64,000 nt of DNA, taken from positions 11,817,821 through 11,881,820 of the forward strand of contig CM035160.1 of NCBI GenBank assembly GCA_020205615.1, read 5' to 3'. The notes beneath the pieces are model-generated. The model did not search any database, was not told where the DNA came from, and worked only from the letters and a program-made list of their open reading frames with translations. This DNA is from Panax quinquefolius (Eukaryota > Streptophyta > Magnoliopsida > Apiales > Araliaceae). Made by a program: the position numbers and the translations under genes. This document shows, one piece after another, positions 38,601 to 50,762 of this stretch. Each line of letters opens with the position of its first letter. The first letter of the stretch is position 1.

Positions 38601-41083
38601 AGTCATTTTATTGTTGTATATATCAGCAGGAGTTGTTTTTTATGGTAAGTTTCTATGCATTTGTAGGTGGTTGTAGCTGCAGAGACTGGTGGAGCTTTAG
38701 GTGGTATGGTTAGACAGCTTTCTATTGATCAATTTGAAAATGAAGGCAGGCGTGTAAGCTATGGAACCCCAGAAAATGCAACAGCAGCAAGGAAGCTTTT
38801 AGATCGGCAGATGTCTATCAACAGTGTACCCAAAAAGGTAGAGAGGATTTTTTTCCTGTGTATAATAATATAATCATTGTTGAATCCTGAATCTTATTAT
38901 ATATAAAAAATTTCTGTATCGTATATCATATCATGTTCATAGAGAAAGAAATGCAAAACACATACAGAAACGTCAGGTTATTTGACAATAAAGCATATTA
39001 GCTTAGATTTAATGTTGAAGTAGTCAAATAAGCTTAAAAACAAACTTTAAATATCTAAATGATAGTTTGAAGACTCTAAAATAGAGGCTTAATTATTAGT
39101 CAATATTAAGTAATATTTTTATAAGGGAACACGAGAAAAACTGCATCCACACTAGACTCTTGACGCAATTTCACCCCAAATTGAACAAAATATACAATGT
39201 ATACTATTAATTTCTTTTTTTTTTTTTTTTAAGAGAAGTTTAATTGTATGCTGTAAACTTACAGAGGTTTGCATAATTGCTTGTCATTTTAGGGCTCAGT
39301 AAATTCCCTCAGTTTAGCTACTTCATTTCTGCTATCTTTTTACATTGTGTGTTTTCTTTAATCCAGGTTATAGCTCATCTTTTGAAGCCTCGTGGTTGGA
39401 AGCCTCCTGTTCGCCGACAATTTTTCCTGGACTGCAATGAAATAGCCGATCTTTGTGATAGTGCTGAAAGAATTTTTTCAAGTGAGCCGAGTGTCCTACA
39501 ACTTAGAGCTCCTATCAAAATATTTGGTGATTTGCACGGACAGTTTGGGGACCTTATGCGACTGTTTGATGAGTATGGCTCCCCTTCTACTGCTGGGGAT
39601 ATATCGTAAGTGTTTATATTGATACTTATTCTTCATATTCAGATTCTTGTTTTTAAACCATTTCCTATACTCTTGTTTCTATCAAATGATTGTGGCACCT
39701 TTTTTGTATTTGCAAATTTCATCATCATTTTTGGTATATTAGCATGTTTATATGATGATTTGAAACTCTCACCTTAATCACTTCTGCTGGAAAATTTGTA
39801 GTGATACTCGTAAAGATCATAATTTCTACTTGAAAATCCCAAGGGTTGAAAGAGAAAACAGTGCTGCGCCCTGAATAGGAAAAAACCTCAAAACATATTT
39901 GTTGAAGGAATTTGTATAGCTTGCAAGGCATAATCAACAGTATTTGATAATGTTCTAAAAGGCTGTTCTAGGGGGCTAGCTCTAGGGGGCCTAGGCGGGA
40001 TTTTTTTATTTCAAGTCAATTTTAATATTTTATCTTACATTTATCCAAACAAAACAATAATATAAAGCAAAACAATCTATAATAAAGATAATAAAACATT
40101 TGCTTAAAGTTATATCCATATTGCTAATGTCAAATTTCAAACAAAAACATGCAATTGTTCAAAGTTCAAACATATTTTTAACGTATTAGTTTTATTCATA
40201 AACAAGATTGCTATTAAATAATAAAATTTAAAATTTCAAGAATTTAATTCAATATTAAAACTTAAGAAACTAAACATAATTTAAGAATTATATTAAATTA
40301 AACTAAATATTACAAATGTATTATCATTTATATAATTTGAAGTTGGTACAAGTTCAAAAAATTATAACTATAATAAAATTATTCATTTTGACTTGATATT
40401 GTTCACTTGTTGTGATTTGATATGCTACAACTTGTATTATGAATATGATAAATCACTAAAAAAAATATATCAAGATCTGGTTTGGGTAGTTATTAAAATA
40501 AATAAAAGCCTCTCCGCCTAATTTCCTGGAGGAATTTTTTTGCCGCCTTGGGCCTAGGTGAGGCGCCAAGGCGGGGTGCCAAGGGAAGGCCTAGCGCCTA
40601 GGCTGGGTTTAGACGGGGATTTTTAGAACACTGGTATTTGATATGATCAAATTTAATCTGATCCTTGTGATGTTCCATTTATTGACGACTTAGTCTATTG
40701 TTGGAAGCTAAATATATTTCTTGAGTGTATCATAAAACTTCTTGCAACTAAATAGTTTTCACTGATCCTCGCGTTTGGCCCTTCACACCATGGAGATACA
40801 AATATAGGACTAAACTTTAACATTTTTGATAGGTAAGAATAAACTCCGAAAAGGCAATACAAATGGGAATAAAGACATTTATGCATTTTCTTGTATGTTG
40901 TAACAAGGCTTTACAAGGGAGTCCTATTAATATCGTTAGTTGCAAGAGATGGCTACATAATGTATATCAATATCATTACTCATGCATTTTTTGTTTGTGC
41001 CCGCATGTGCATACAACTGTACACACGCATGTTATGGAAAATGCATCACGTGCATTTACTTTTCGAGTGTTTGCATTTGTATG

Positions 41084-41142
<59 letters not shown>

Positions 41143-44100
41143 CACGTGCATTTTTATATTTCTAATGTTGAAGACATGTCTTTGGATATATAGATAGATA
41201 TATAACACGTGCTTTATATTCCTAATGTATAAAATATGAATCCATGTTCATGATGTTATTCTGTGCTCAATTATATGCACTCATAAAAACAACCATCTTT
41301 CATGCGATGCTAATTTTGTGTCAATTGACTATCAGATATATCGATTATTGCTTCTTAGGAGATTACGTTGATGGGGGACAACACAGCTTGGAAACCATTA
41401 GTCTTCTGCTTGCTTTGATAGATATATAACACGTGCTTTATATTCCTAGTGTATAAAATATGAATCCATGTTCATGATGTTATTATGTGCTCAATTATAT
41501 GCACTCATAAAAACAACCATCTTTCATTCGATGCTAATTTTGTATCAATTGACTATCAGATATATCGATTATCTCTTCTTAGGAGATTATGTTGATCGGG
41601 GCCAACACAGCTTGGAAACCATTAGTCTTCTGCTTGCTTTGAAGGTACCATTGCTTTGTGTTTGTCTAAGCTTTCATAAGGTTATTAAATTACCTGTTAT
41701 GGTTCTTATGTTGTATGATATCAGGTTGAGTATCCTCAAAATGTACATTTAATTCGTGGAAATCATGAAGCTGCAGATATCAATGCCCTTTTTGGCTTTC
41801 GCATTGAATGCATTGAGCGCATGGTATGCTATTATAGGTGTATGTTATGATGTCTGTGATTTTCAACTTTCGCCAGTCAGACTATTGACTAAATGAAATG
41901 CTAAATAGGGCGAAAGAGATGGAATTTGGGCATGGCATCGGATAAACAGATTGTTCAACTGGCTTCCCTTAGCTGCTCTTATTGAGAAAAAGATAATTTG
42001 TATGCATGGGGGTATAGGAAGGTCAATAAATCATGTTGAACAAATTGAAGGCCTTCAGCGCCCAATCACGATGGAAGCTGGTTCAATTGTTCTCATGGAC
42101 CTTTTATGGTTGGTACATGTCCGTAATATTTCATTTTTTCGTTTATTAGATTATCATGTTTAATTTGTTTTTCAGGTATTCTAATTTCATGAATATCTGT
42201 GCATAGGTCTGATCCAACTGAGAATGACAGCGTGGAAGGATTACGACCAAATGCAAGAGGTCCTGGGTTGGTAACTTTTGGGGTTAGTGTTGTTTCATTC
42301 TTATCTTACTTTCTTGCATTTGGACCTCCAAACACATTGCTCCATTTTTGGTGCGGTGAGTTTGTTGTGTTTGAAAACTGCGTTTGTGAAACAAACAAGA
42401 TTCATGAATATATGTTCACAGGAATAAGAGACTGAAGCTGTGTTTTATATTTACATGTTTTACATATTTAGACTTGTATTATTATATAGTACAACTTCAG
42501 GAACTTGGAATGATGCCAACTAAAGTTTTATATTTATTTATTATTTTGAGTGAAGACTGTTGTTATGGATTGCTTCCAAGTCAGAATTTCACAAAAGATA
42601 TGGTGCATCTTTTGGGGCTCAGAAAGGATAACAATTGCCTTCTAGTAAAATTTAGTTAATAGTATGCTGGTTCTAGAAATTAAGTTGGAATTTCTCTTTG
42701 GGTTTTTACCTATAGGGTAGGAGAATGACATTAATGACCAGAACCTAGTTCAAGCCCAAATTAAGGAAGTCGCAATCACGAATAATATGATTTTCCTCTT
42801 GATTTGCATAGAGGGGTAGATACGTTAAGATCCCTGTCAATATATGATCTAACTCAAAGATTTTCAAAAGAATGGGCGACTCAAGTTTAGTCATCTCAAC
42901 TTGTAAATTTTTGATACTTTAACAATTCTTTGACTTAACATCTGTTTTACACAAAAAAAGAAAGTTGCTCTGCCATATGAACCAAATTATAACATACTTG
43001 TAAGTTGTAAAGCTTTGAGCACGCTAGAACCATTTTTGTATTCATTTAGTACTAATATTTATAAGTTGTGTTTTATTTATGAATTATCAGTACCGTCTCT
43101 GTTCTTAGACTGTGTTGTAGTGCTGATATTGCTGTAAATTTCTGGAGGCATTGTGAAGATCATCTCATTCGTTACATAATGTTACCTTGCCACAGCCATG
43201 TGGTACTTGATTTATGATATTATTCTTCAAAGTCTTCAATCACTTCCTATTTCTGGATTGAAACCCAGTCAGACTTCCACTCACTAAGGCAGTTTAGTTT
43301 TTGGAAAAATTGAATTTTTTCATAATAGTCCCTCCAGTAAGAATCAGTTATTGTCGAACAGTAACACAAGATTTGATATATTATATTTGTCAGCACGTTT
43401 TCCAAAATCAAGTCAAACAAAGCGGTTAATGCCAAAAAAAAATCCTGCTTGTTCTTTTAATGGTGACAATCTCACACTCTCTTGATGATATTAATTTATA
43501 TATAGTTGTCACACTGACTTTTTTGCTAAGCTTTCTGGTTACATTTTGTGCTAAATATGTATTAATTCGAACTCAAAAAATATTAAAAAATTATCTGGAG
43601 TTCTTCTCTCTTCTGGATAGAACTGTTTGTTATCGCTCATCGTGGAATTGACTATTTAATCCAGCCTGATCGCGTGATGGAATTCTGCAACAACAATGAT
43701 CTTCAATTAATTGTACGTGCACATGAATGTGTCATGGATGGCTTTGAGCGTTTTGCGCAGGGGCATTTAATTACCCTTTTCTCAGCGACCAATTACTGTG
43801 GTACGTTTTTGCCTTGTACTTGTTACGGGATAGTAGAAGGTGACCCCACCCATTCAAGTGTGTTATTGTTTTTAATTTGTGCTGTTTCGTTTCTATAGGT
43901 ACTGCTAATAATGCTGGCGCAATCTTAGTCTTGGGTAGAGATCTTGTAGTAGTTCCAAAACTCATTCATCCATTGCCACCAGCAATTTCATCACCAGAAG
44001 AGTCACCTGAACGTCACATAGAAGATACATGGATGCAGGTACTACTTTTCTCTCATTTCATTGTCTATTCTGATATTGTTTCTCTCTCAAAGGTGTCTTA

Positions 44101-44232
44101 GCTTGTTCTATTGGTAATCATGTTTCCTATTGTTTTTGTCGGGATTAGGAACTTAATGCTAACAGACCGCCAACACCAACTAGGGGTCGTCCTCAAGTTG
44201 CTAATGATAGGGGTTCACTTGCTTGGATTTAG
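29607..44232 (+). CDS. BSL2/BSL3-type kelch-repeat Ser/Thr phosphatase (BSU1 family), one indel in exon 5
   Basis: BSU1-family phosphatases dephosphorylate the GSK3 kinase BIN2 in brassinosteroid signalling. Exons: 29607-30048, 32259-32319, 32449-32527, 32636-32715, 32887-32983, 33087-33186, 33479-33548, 34841-34942, 35035-35116, 36505-36684, 37969-38236, 38341-38578, 38667-38837, 39367-39605, 41560-41644, 41725-41823, 41909-42108, 42207-42282, 43665-43800, 43899-44038, 44149-44232; about 1009 residues, the BSL2/3 size. Gln-rich N-terminus; kelch repeats (GPRCGHTL, LILFGGATALEG, PRYGHVMAL, LLLCGGRDANS, LIFIYGGLRGG); linker; PPP catalytic domain with GDLHGQFGDL, GDYVDRGQHS, RGNHEAADIN, SATNYCGTANNAGA; end GSLAWI. 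All junctions are GT-AG and phases match, except exon 5. There, after ALVGQ (32949-32956), the frame is off by one; the expected YLMAIGGND is in another frame. Either an assembly indel or a disabling mutation. Confidence 0.95.
30976..31065. mobile_element. truncated hAT-type MITE fragment in BSL intron 1
   Basis: It begins CAGTGCTCTAGAAATCC and contains CTTAGGCG and GGGCGCCTTGGCCCCGCC blocks. These match the end and the GC-rich subterminal part of the complete element at 39948-40633. Confidence 0.55.
33754..34485 (+). repeat. 366-bp tandem duplication in BSL intron 7
   Basis: Two head-to-tail copies have a period of 366 bp (TTGGAAAATATAATG at about 33758 and again at about 34124). Differences are few, so the duplication is fairly recent. 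Each copy contains a GAGGGATGGAGG motif twice. Reading frames here (33932-34186, 34299-34580) are intronic. Confidence 0.85.
39948..40633. mobile_element. non-autonomous hAT element (686 bp) in BSL intron 14
   Basis: The ends are TAATGTTCTAAAA and, at the right, TTTTAGAACACTG: 13-bp inverted repeats with two mismatches. They are flanked by the perfect 8-bp direct repeat GTATTTGA (39940-39947 and 40634-40641), the hAT signature. Subterminal parts are GC-rich (CTAGGGGGCCTAGGCGGG; AGGCGCCAAGGCGGGG) and the middle is AT-rich without a transposase. Confidence 0.88.
41087..41142. repeat. (AT)n(GT)n microsatellite
   Basis: (AT)21 is followed directly by (GT)7 in BSL intron 14, between CACGTGCA motifs. 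Confidence 0.9.
41193..41640 (+). repeat. 224-bp tandem duplication carrying BSL exon 15
   Basis: Two copies run head to tail with a period of 224 bp (TAACACGTGC at 41203 and 41427). The second holds the working exon 15 (41560-41644). The first holds a decayed copy (41336-41420). Confidence 0.9.
41336..41420 (+). pseudogene. decayed duplicate of BSL catalytic exon 15
   Basis: It keeps the acceptor ACTATCAG but reads YIDYCFLGDYVDGGQHSLET where the live copy reads YIDYLFLGDYVDRGQHSLET. The arginine of the PPP motif GDxVDRG is lost. The donor is gone: CTTTGAAG/GTACC has become CTTTGATAGATAT. If spliced in from the acceptor, the frame would read on to a stop at about 41429. Confidence 0.88.
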
Positions 44233-46142
44233 TGGATTGGTTTCTTGACGTTTCTCCTACACACATTCCTGGATCATGCTGCCACCACCTTGGAAGTTCT
44301 GGTTTTCTGTACATAATAGCATGAAGCCATATGGGGTTTCCCGAGCTTGTAATATCTGTTCCTGTTAAAGAGATGTGAGGGTTTTCAGCACATTTACTTT
44401 CTCCACATATCTAGCAAGACCTTCAAACAAATGAAGACATGAGCCCGAAATCCACATTGCTGTCGGCGGGGTAGTTTATTTCAGGCTCTTCTGTGCTGAA
44501 AGGGTTCAGGATTCCCCAAGTAGGCGTTTGTACATTGAGCTTCAGGCAGGTAGAAGTTACAGTATTGTTTGTTTTTCTCGGGTGGGTATTTAATTTTTTT
44601 AGGCAGTTTTATATAAGTTTTGTTACTCCCATTGATGTATTAATTAGTTCATCCCTTATTTTTCTTTTTTCAACAAAAAAGGAGGCGAGGTTCTAGTATA
44701 ATTGGTGAGGTTTATAATATTTAAAACTTAATTGGGAGAATATGTATCATAGGGGCATTTCTTTGTGTAATTTGTATGTTATCTTGTACAATGCAACTTT
44801 GTGTGAAGATGAGAAGCTATTTATTTGTACGAGAGTAGGTATATATGGCCTATTATATTATAAATTAATATCTATTAAGTAATATCTATCAAGTAAATTG
44901 AAGTATTATGTGCCTTGTGAATTTGTTGTTGCAGCTACTAGTCTTGCCTTGTCTGATCAAGAATGGGGTTTAGTCATCATATCACATAACTGCTGCCATT
45001 TAATGTGTCGTCTATTATATTATAAATTTTTAATTTAACTCTCCCTTATGAAGGAATTTCTTTCCTTTGTAAAATGAGTAAATTACACTAGCACCCCTTC
45101 TACAACACAATTATAATAACATTGATCCCTTCTAGATTTTCAAATAACAGTTACTATTATTGCAAGTTTTTAAAGTTGACTAAATAAATAAAGTTATATA
45201 TTTATCTTTATATGTTATTAAATTTTAATTTATGAATAATATATATTTTAATTATCATTTGTTAAAATAATATATTTTAATAATAGTTTTATTTATAATT
45301 AAGATTATCACATTCAAATTCTTGGTAACTTATATAAAAAAATTAATTTTTTTAATTAATATATATTTTTGGATAAGTGATACAAATATTAAAAATTTTA
45401 AATTAAATTATTAATGGAACTATTTAAATTAGAGTGATTGAAGTATGTTGATAGTTTAGTTTTGAGAATTGATATTTTCATATAAAATTAATATTTTCAT
45501 ATGATATCTCTTATATAAATAGTGAAGAGACACATCTTCATGTAAAAATATCATTTTAAAATATCATTTTAATATGTGAAAATATCGCTTCTTTAGTTTT
45601 TGTTTTAACAAAAAATATTTTTCGATTTCTTAGTTTCATATTTTGAGTTTTATATTATGATTTTATTGATTATATGTCAAATTTTATTGATGTTTATGAT
45701 TTTTTATTACATGTTTTAGTATAAAAGTTGGTGTTGTTTTTATGCAATGTTGAATAAAATAAAATATAATAATATTTATTGCTACCTCTATTTTGTAAAA
45801 AGATTTTCTTTTAATATATTTTTTTTTTTTTTGAGTAAACAATATTTGTCATTTTTATCTGTAAATAATTATATCTAAGTGTGACTTATGTTTAGTTTAA
45901 TATTTTAGAAAAATAATTAACATAATTTTTATACTTTTTTACATGATAATAAGATTTATTAATAATAATAAGTTTGTTTTACTAAATTTAATATTTGAAA
46001 AAAACAATTATATATTTTTTGCATTAATTTGTACTTTTTATGGGTATTAAATTTTATTTTTAATTACAAAAAAATATATTTGAATGTACATTACGTAAAT
46101 TTTAATCTTTGAGAAATTTAATTAACAAAAATAGTGACTTTA
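44233..46142. other. BSL 3' UTR and AT-rich intergenic region
   Basis: The first few hundred bases are plausible 3' UTR. From about 45050 the sequence is very AT-rich without a supported gene or clear repeat. Confidence 0.5.
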
Positions 46143-46266
46143 TGTAAGACCCCGAATTTTATGAAATAAAAGTATTCAATTTTTCTATTTAGTAAATGGT
46201 TAAATTGATAAAAAGCAAAGTTAAGGGTGCTATATGAAATTTTTTCAAAATAAGCAAGTGGTTATA

Positions 46267-46331
46267 AAATATTCATTGTTGTCGGGGAATATTCGTTTGG
46301 TCGTGAAATATTCTTTACGTAGGGAATATTC
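46267..46331 (+). promoter_or_regulatory. four spaced (G/A)AATATTC motifs in LTR
   Basis: Motifs at 46267, 46287, 46306 and 46324, spaced 20, 19 and 18 bp. Two are perfect GAATATTC. The spacing is close to two helical turns, placing them on one face of the DNA. Confidence 0.45.
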
Positions 46332-47335
46332 GTGCGGACAAACCATTTGTGGGCCCCATAACGGATAACTGTCGGATAAAGATAACGACAAAATTGAGTT
46401 TTTATAAATAACGACGTAGTTATTCACTGATTATCTTGTTGAATACGCGATGGTTAAAATACGATGTCTGCTGTAGTTGCTACAAAGAATAACACCTAAA
46501 TTGCACGAGATTTTTTTTTAATTATTGATTCTTACGTGAAGGCACGACTCAATAATTATTACGATGAATTATTGCTTAATATTTTATTTTATTGAATCAA
46601 TAATTGCTGCGTTGATATTTTATATTATTGTTGTTTCAATAATTGTCACTGCACAGTATCTCCATTATCAGATCAATAATTTATATTATTTGAATAATAT
46701 TATTAGATAGTATTATTGGCAATGTCTAGAAAGTTCTGTCAAGGAGAGGTTTGGTCACCTAATTGTGCGCCAATAAGGAGAAATCCTTATCGGAAAGCCC
46801 CATCTTTCCTGGGAACTGCCTGGTTGTCATTATTGTGATTCTGTAATATTATTTGTGAATAATTAATTATTGATTTATATGATAATAAAATATTTATTTG
46901 ATGTGGATATAAATGATGGATTTATTTATGTGGTTATAAATGAAGAAATTAATGTTGAGGTATTTTATCAGTATTTTATCGGATTAGAGGTATTAAAAGG
47001 TCAAATCAGTATTCTTACAGTTTTATTGCGTGAGTTATAATTTTTAATCTGACCGTTGGATCGTTGTGATTTTTGGATATGTTATACATATATAAGTTGA
47101 GTATATGTTCACAAATTTTAAACCGTTAAAATGAACGAATGATTTGTTATGAATTTTAAGAGGTGGTGATTCGTAAATTAGGTTTATAAATAATTTTGGT
47201 GGAAAATTCTAGAAATGGGTGGGCTCCACTTTTGGTTGTTGGGGAAGATGGCTGATTTTTAGTGGGTGGAATAATGCGAGTAAAAAGCCATCGCGTGTAG
47301 CGAGTCAAATCTGCTTGACGTCTTAACATTTTCCT

Positions 47336-47344
47336 ATAAATAGA
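47336..47344 (+). promoter_or_regulatory. LTR TATA box
   Basis: TATAAATAG after TTTTCC is the same context as at 1399. A leader rich in TCTCTTTTTCTCTCT follows. Confidence 0.6.
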
Positions 47345-48696
47345 GGGTTAAGTTAAATTGAAAATCACACCCGTAATTCATAAGTTTTCTCTTTTTCTCT
47401 CTAGATTATCGAGTGTATTTTGTGAGTATTTAGATACTTAGTGAGTTGCTATTCATCAGTGCAAGTTTTTTCAAATCGTATTTCGATATCCAAATAAAAG
47501 TCTTTCTTTTTTTGAGGTAAGGGATAGTAAGGGATTTTAAGGGTTGTTATGTTTTTCATGTTTCGTAACTTTTCAGACCTTCAAAAAATTCTAGAAAAAT
47601 TTGAAATGATATTTTGATAAGTTTTATTGATTGTTTCCAAAAATGGTGATTTTTGGATGTATATATTAAGAGTTATGAATTTTACGGGAAAAGACTATTT
47701 TAAAAGTAACCGCTTATAACTCCTTGTGGTTAACTCCAAAATTGATGAAATTTTTATTGGGTGTACATGTATATGATAGAAGTATACTCTGTAAATTTCG
47801 GAATTTTTGGATAAAAGTACAGTTTATGATAAATGTCTAAATATTCTATTGCTTTTGGCCACATGAAAAATAGTAAATGAATTTTAAAAATTCTGAGAAA
47901 AATATATGTTCAATATGGAACTATATTCTGCTAAATCCCAGAAAAGAAAATTTGTTTGTACTGATTTGGTATTTTTCATGAAAATAGACTAGTTATGAGT
48001 AAATGAATTAAATATGTTATGTGAAGTAACAAAATTAGAAAATAGGATTTTATAGCTTGAGAATCCTATATGAGGTATATGCAGATTTTTAATGAGGGTT
48101 TTGGTTATTGGTGATGAAATCTTATGAGTTTGACATTTTAGGATGATTAAATGCATAATTTAGTAAAGTGTAAACAATTAAAATAAATTGTTTATAAGTT
48201 TAAGAAATGTTATTTCAATATCATTATACCGAAATATTGGTATGGATTTTATTGTGGAATTTCTACCTTTTTGTGTCGGGTTTACTATTCACGAGTTACT
48301 ATTCATGAGTTACTATTCATGGGTTACTATTCACGAGTTACTATTCATGACAAAATTGGTTTCTTTTTCTAACTAAATTATAGTTGATTTATGAATATTA
48401 CTCTTGAGATTAAATCTAGATATTTTGATTATATTGATTTTACTATTATATATAACATTTTTATAACCCTAATGATGATATTTCTCTTTGACTTGTGTAA
48501 AGATGGGTAGATTTTTGGTATGATCATGACTATGGGTTTCCTTTTGGCGATGTGCAAAGTTGAATTGTTGACTTCGTATGATCGCCACCATTGAATTTAT
48601 AATTGAATATCTTTAGCTTAAGTGCAAAGGTGAAATGATCAACATGGTTATAATTATTGTTTATATAAATTCAAAATGATTATATATTTCTTTGAG

Positions 48697-49090
48697 ATAT
48701 TAATATATTTGGCACAGAGTGCAAATATGAATCTGTTGATGAATATATTTGACCAGAAGGTGCAAATATGAATCTGTTGAGGAATATCTTTGGCTGTAGT
48801 GCAAAGATGAATTGTTGATGAATATCTTTGGCCCGTAGTGCAAAGATGACTGTTTGTTGAATATCTTTGGCCCGTAGTGCAAAGATGAATCATTATTGAA
48901 TATCTTTGGCACGTAGTGCAAAGATGATCTCATTGTTGAATATCTTTGGCATGTAGTGCAGATGAATCGGTTGTTATTGAATATCTTTGGCTGTAGTGCA
49001 AAGATGAATCGTTGTTGAATATCTTTGGCTCAGAGTGCAAAGATGAACTATCGATGAATATCTTTGGTTGTAGTGCAAAAGATGAACTTA
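48697..49090 (+). repeat. hairpin tandem array, about 10 units of about 39 bp
   Basis: Each unit has the arms ATCTTTG and CAAAGAT around a loop close to GCCCGTAGTG, with a GAAT or TTGAAT spacer. The first two units carry ATATTTG with CAAATAT instead, so both arms changed together. The array lies 1.3 kb downstream of the TATA box. Confidence 0.85.
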
Positions 49091-49639
49091 TTAGTATGAT
49101 TATGAGCAGAGAACCGTGATTTGGTATAACCATGATCTTTGATGTTTCAGGTAAAGACATGTGATGTAAATTATCTTCGCCCCGACGAGAAGAGAATTTA
49201 GAACCACAATTATGATTATGAGTTATTCACATGATTGTGGACATGAACTGTTGATTGATGTTACAAGGATAAAACATTGTTGGTGGACTTTTAACATGGA
49301 GAAGATAATAGACTTTATGGTCTATTTGACTCTTCTAATGGATTGCTCGTTCCGCTGCAACTATGGTTAAAAAGTTTTTACCATATGTTCTAAATCTCCG
49401 ATTTATTACTGATGAAGGCTTTTGATAATTTATTTATCTTTAGTCATGATATTCTTTACTTAGCTAGTTGTGCTCACCCTTTTGCTTCACAATTCCTTTA
49501 AGGTAATAAGAGTGTAGCTGGGTAGAGCGGGGGTAACAGGGGAATAGAACGGTGGTCATCATTTAGTAGTTATATTTGGTGAATCAAATAGAGTGAGGCG
49601 AACCCAACGTTGGAAGGGTGTTTTATAACTATCATACAA

Positions 49640-50025
49640 GATGTCTAAAGACATACAACCTTGTGTCATCATAAGACAGGGTTGTGCACATCCACTTGCT
49701 TAGTATATCTACAAGCACTACCTATATAATCTTGGTGTTTGTTTGAAGTATAATTCTCAATTAGAGACAGTGGAGATAATGATATATCAAGAGAAGACTC
49801 ACCATTGAAAAGAATATGATAGTAATCTTCTCGTTTTTCTTTGGGGTCTATTGGGTCAACCAAGGATAATTCTGTGGCCATATGATATCTTTTATAACCT
49901 AGACGCATGGCCTCCCATGTATTTGAAGGTTTCCTGAGCACTTCCCAAAGATTCTAATTTCTAAAAGCAGCCACTATACCTTTATGTAAGGTGCCATTGT
50001 GACGTGCTATCCAAGGTTGGGATGT
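49640..50025. other. extra segment inside the 4-kb LTR, unassigned
   Basis: It is not present at the matching place in the LTRs ending at 3015 and 27651. It has an open minus-strand frame of 90 codons (49669-49941) that I do not recognise. Its right end (about 49990-50035) is similar over about 50 bases to the inverse of 63120-63175 in the gypsy interior. Confidence 0.45.
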
Positions 50026-50762
50026 GAGTCATAGTTGGTATATATTTGTATCAAAACTCACAACATATGTGTTGTTGTATTTTGCACGACAATTGTTGTA
50101 ATAAAGTTGTAGTTGTTTCCTGTACCATGTATTTGGCGACTCAGAATAGGTTGGGTGGATTTGACCTGTTTTGGGGGCGTCACACTTCATTTTCTTGATA
50201 AAATAACTATTTGTTATTTTTTGATATTTACGTGATTTATTGCACAAGTTCATAATTTAATTAATTAGATCAAGTTAAATACAAATTTATATTTAGTGGA
50301 CATGAAATATTATTATTTGAAGGGTGTATTGGAAATTATATTAAAAATATTTTTGGATATAATTGGTGAACTACTGTAGAGGTAGTGAATGTTACATATT
50401 ATAGATTGGAGGGGTATTGATTGTTACTTGAAAAAACTAGAGAGATGGTGAATATTATTATAATTATCTACAAGGGCATAAGTGTAAATATTATAAATAA
50501 AGGACTAAATCGCTATTATGATATTATAATTTAGGTTCAAAATCGATTTTTTATCCTAAATTTTATTTTTAATTAAAAACACTTAAACATTGAACGTTTA
50601 AACAATTTACACCTGTCTACTCTCTACATTAAAATAATTACACCTTAAACTTTAGTATCGAGGGTGTAAATTTGTCACACTCAAAATTTAAGATGTTTTT
50701 AATCAAAAATAAATTTAAGAATTGAAATCGATTTTAAGTCTAAACTAGATGTGTAAATCAAT

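Larger units (their letters stand above)
46143..50184 (+). mobile_element. long gypsy-family LTR, probably solo (4042 bp)
   Basis: It begins TGTAAGACCCC and ends GGGGGCGTCACA like the other copies, but is 1.4-1.7 kb longer. The flanks are CTTTA (46138-46142) and CTTCA (50185-50189), a 5-bp duplication with one change. It contains the ATATTC array (46267-46331), TATA box (47336), ATTCATGAGTTACT repeats (48290-48350), an expanded hairpin array (48697-49090) and an about 390-bp segment absent from the other LTRs (about 49640-50025). By eye its first kilobase is closest to the minus-strand copy at 59550-62241. Confidence 0.85.

Noticed and set aside
48697..49090. CRISPR-like array of regular palindromic repeats
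   Set aside because: The spacers are not unique, the repeats vary, and the array is internal to an LTR in a plant genome.
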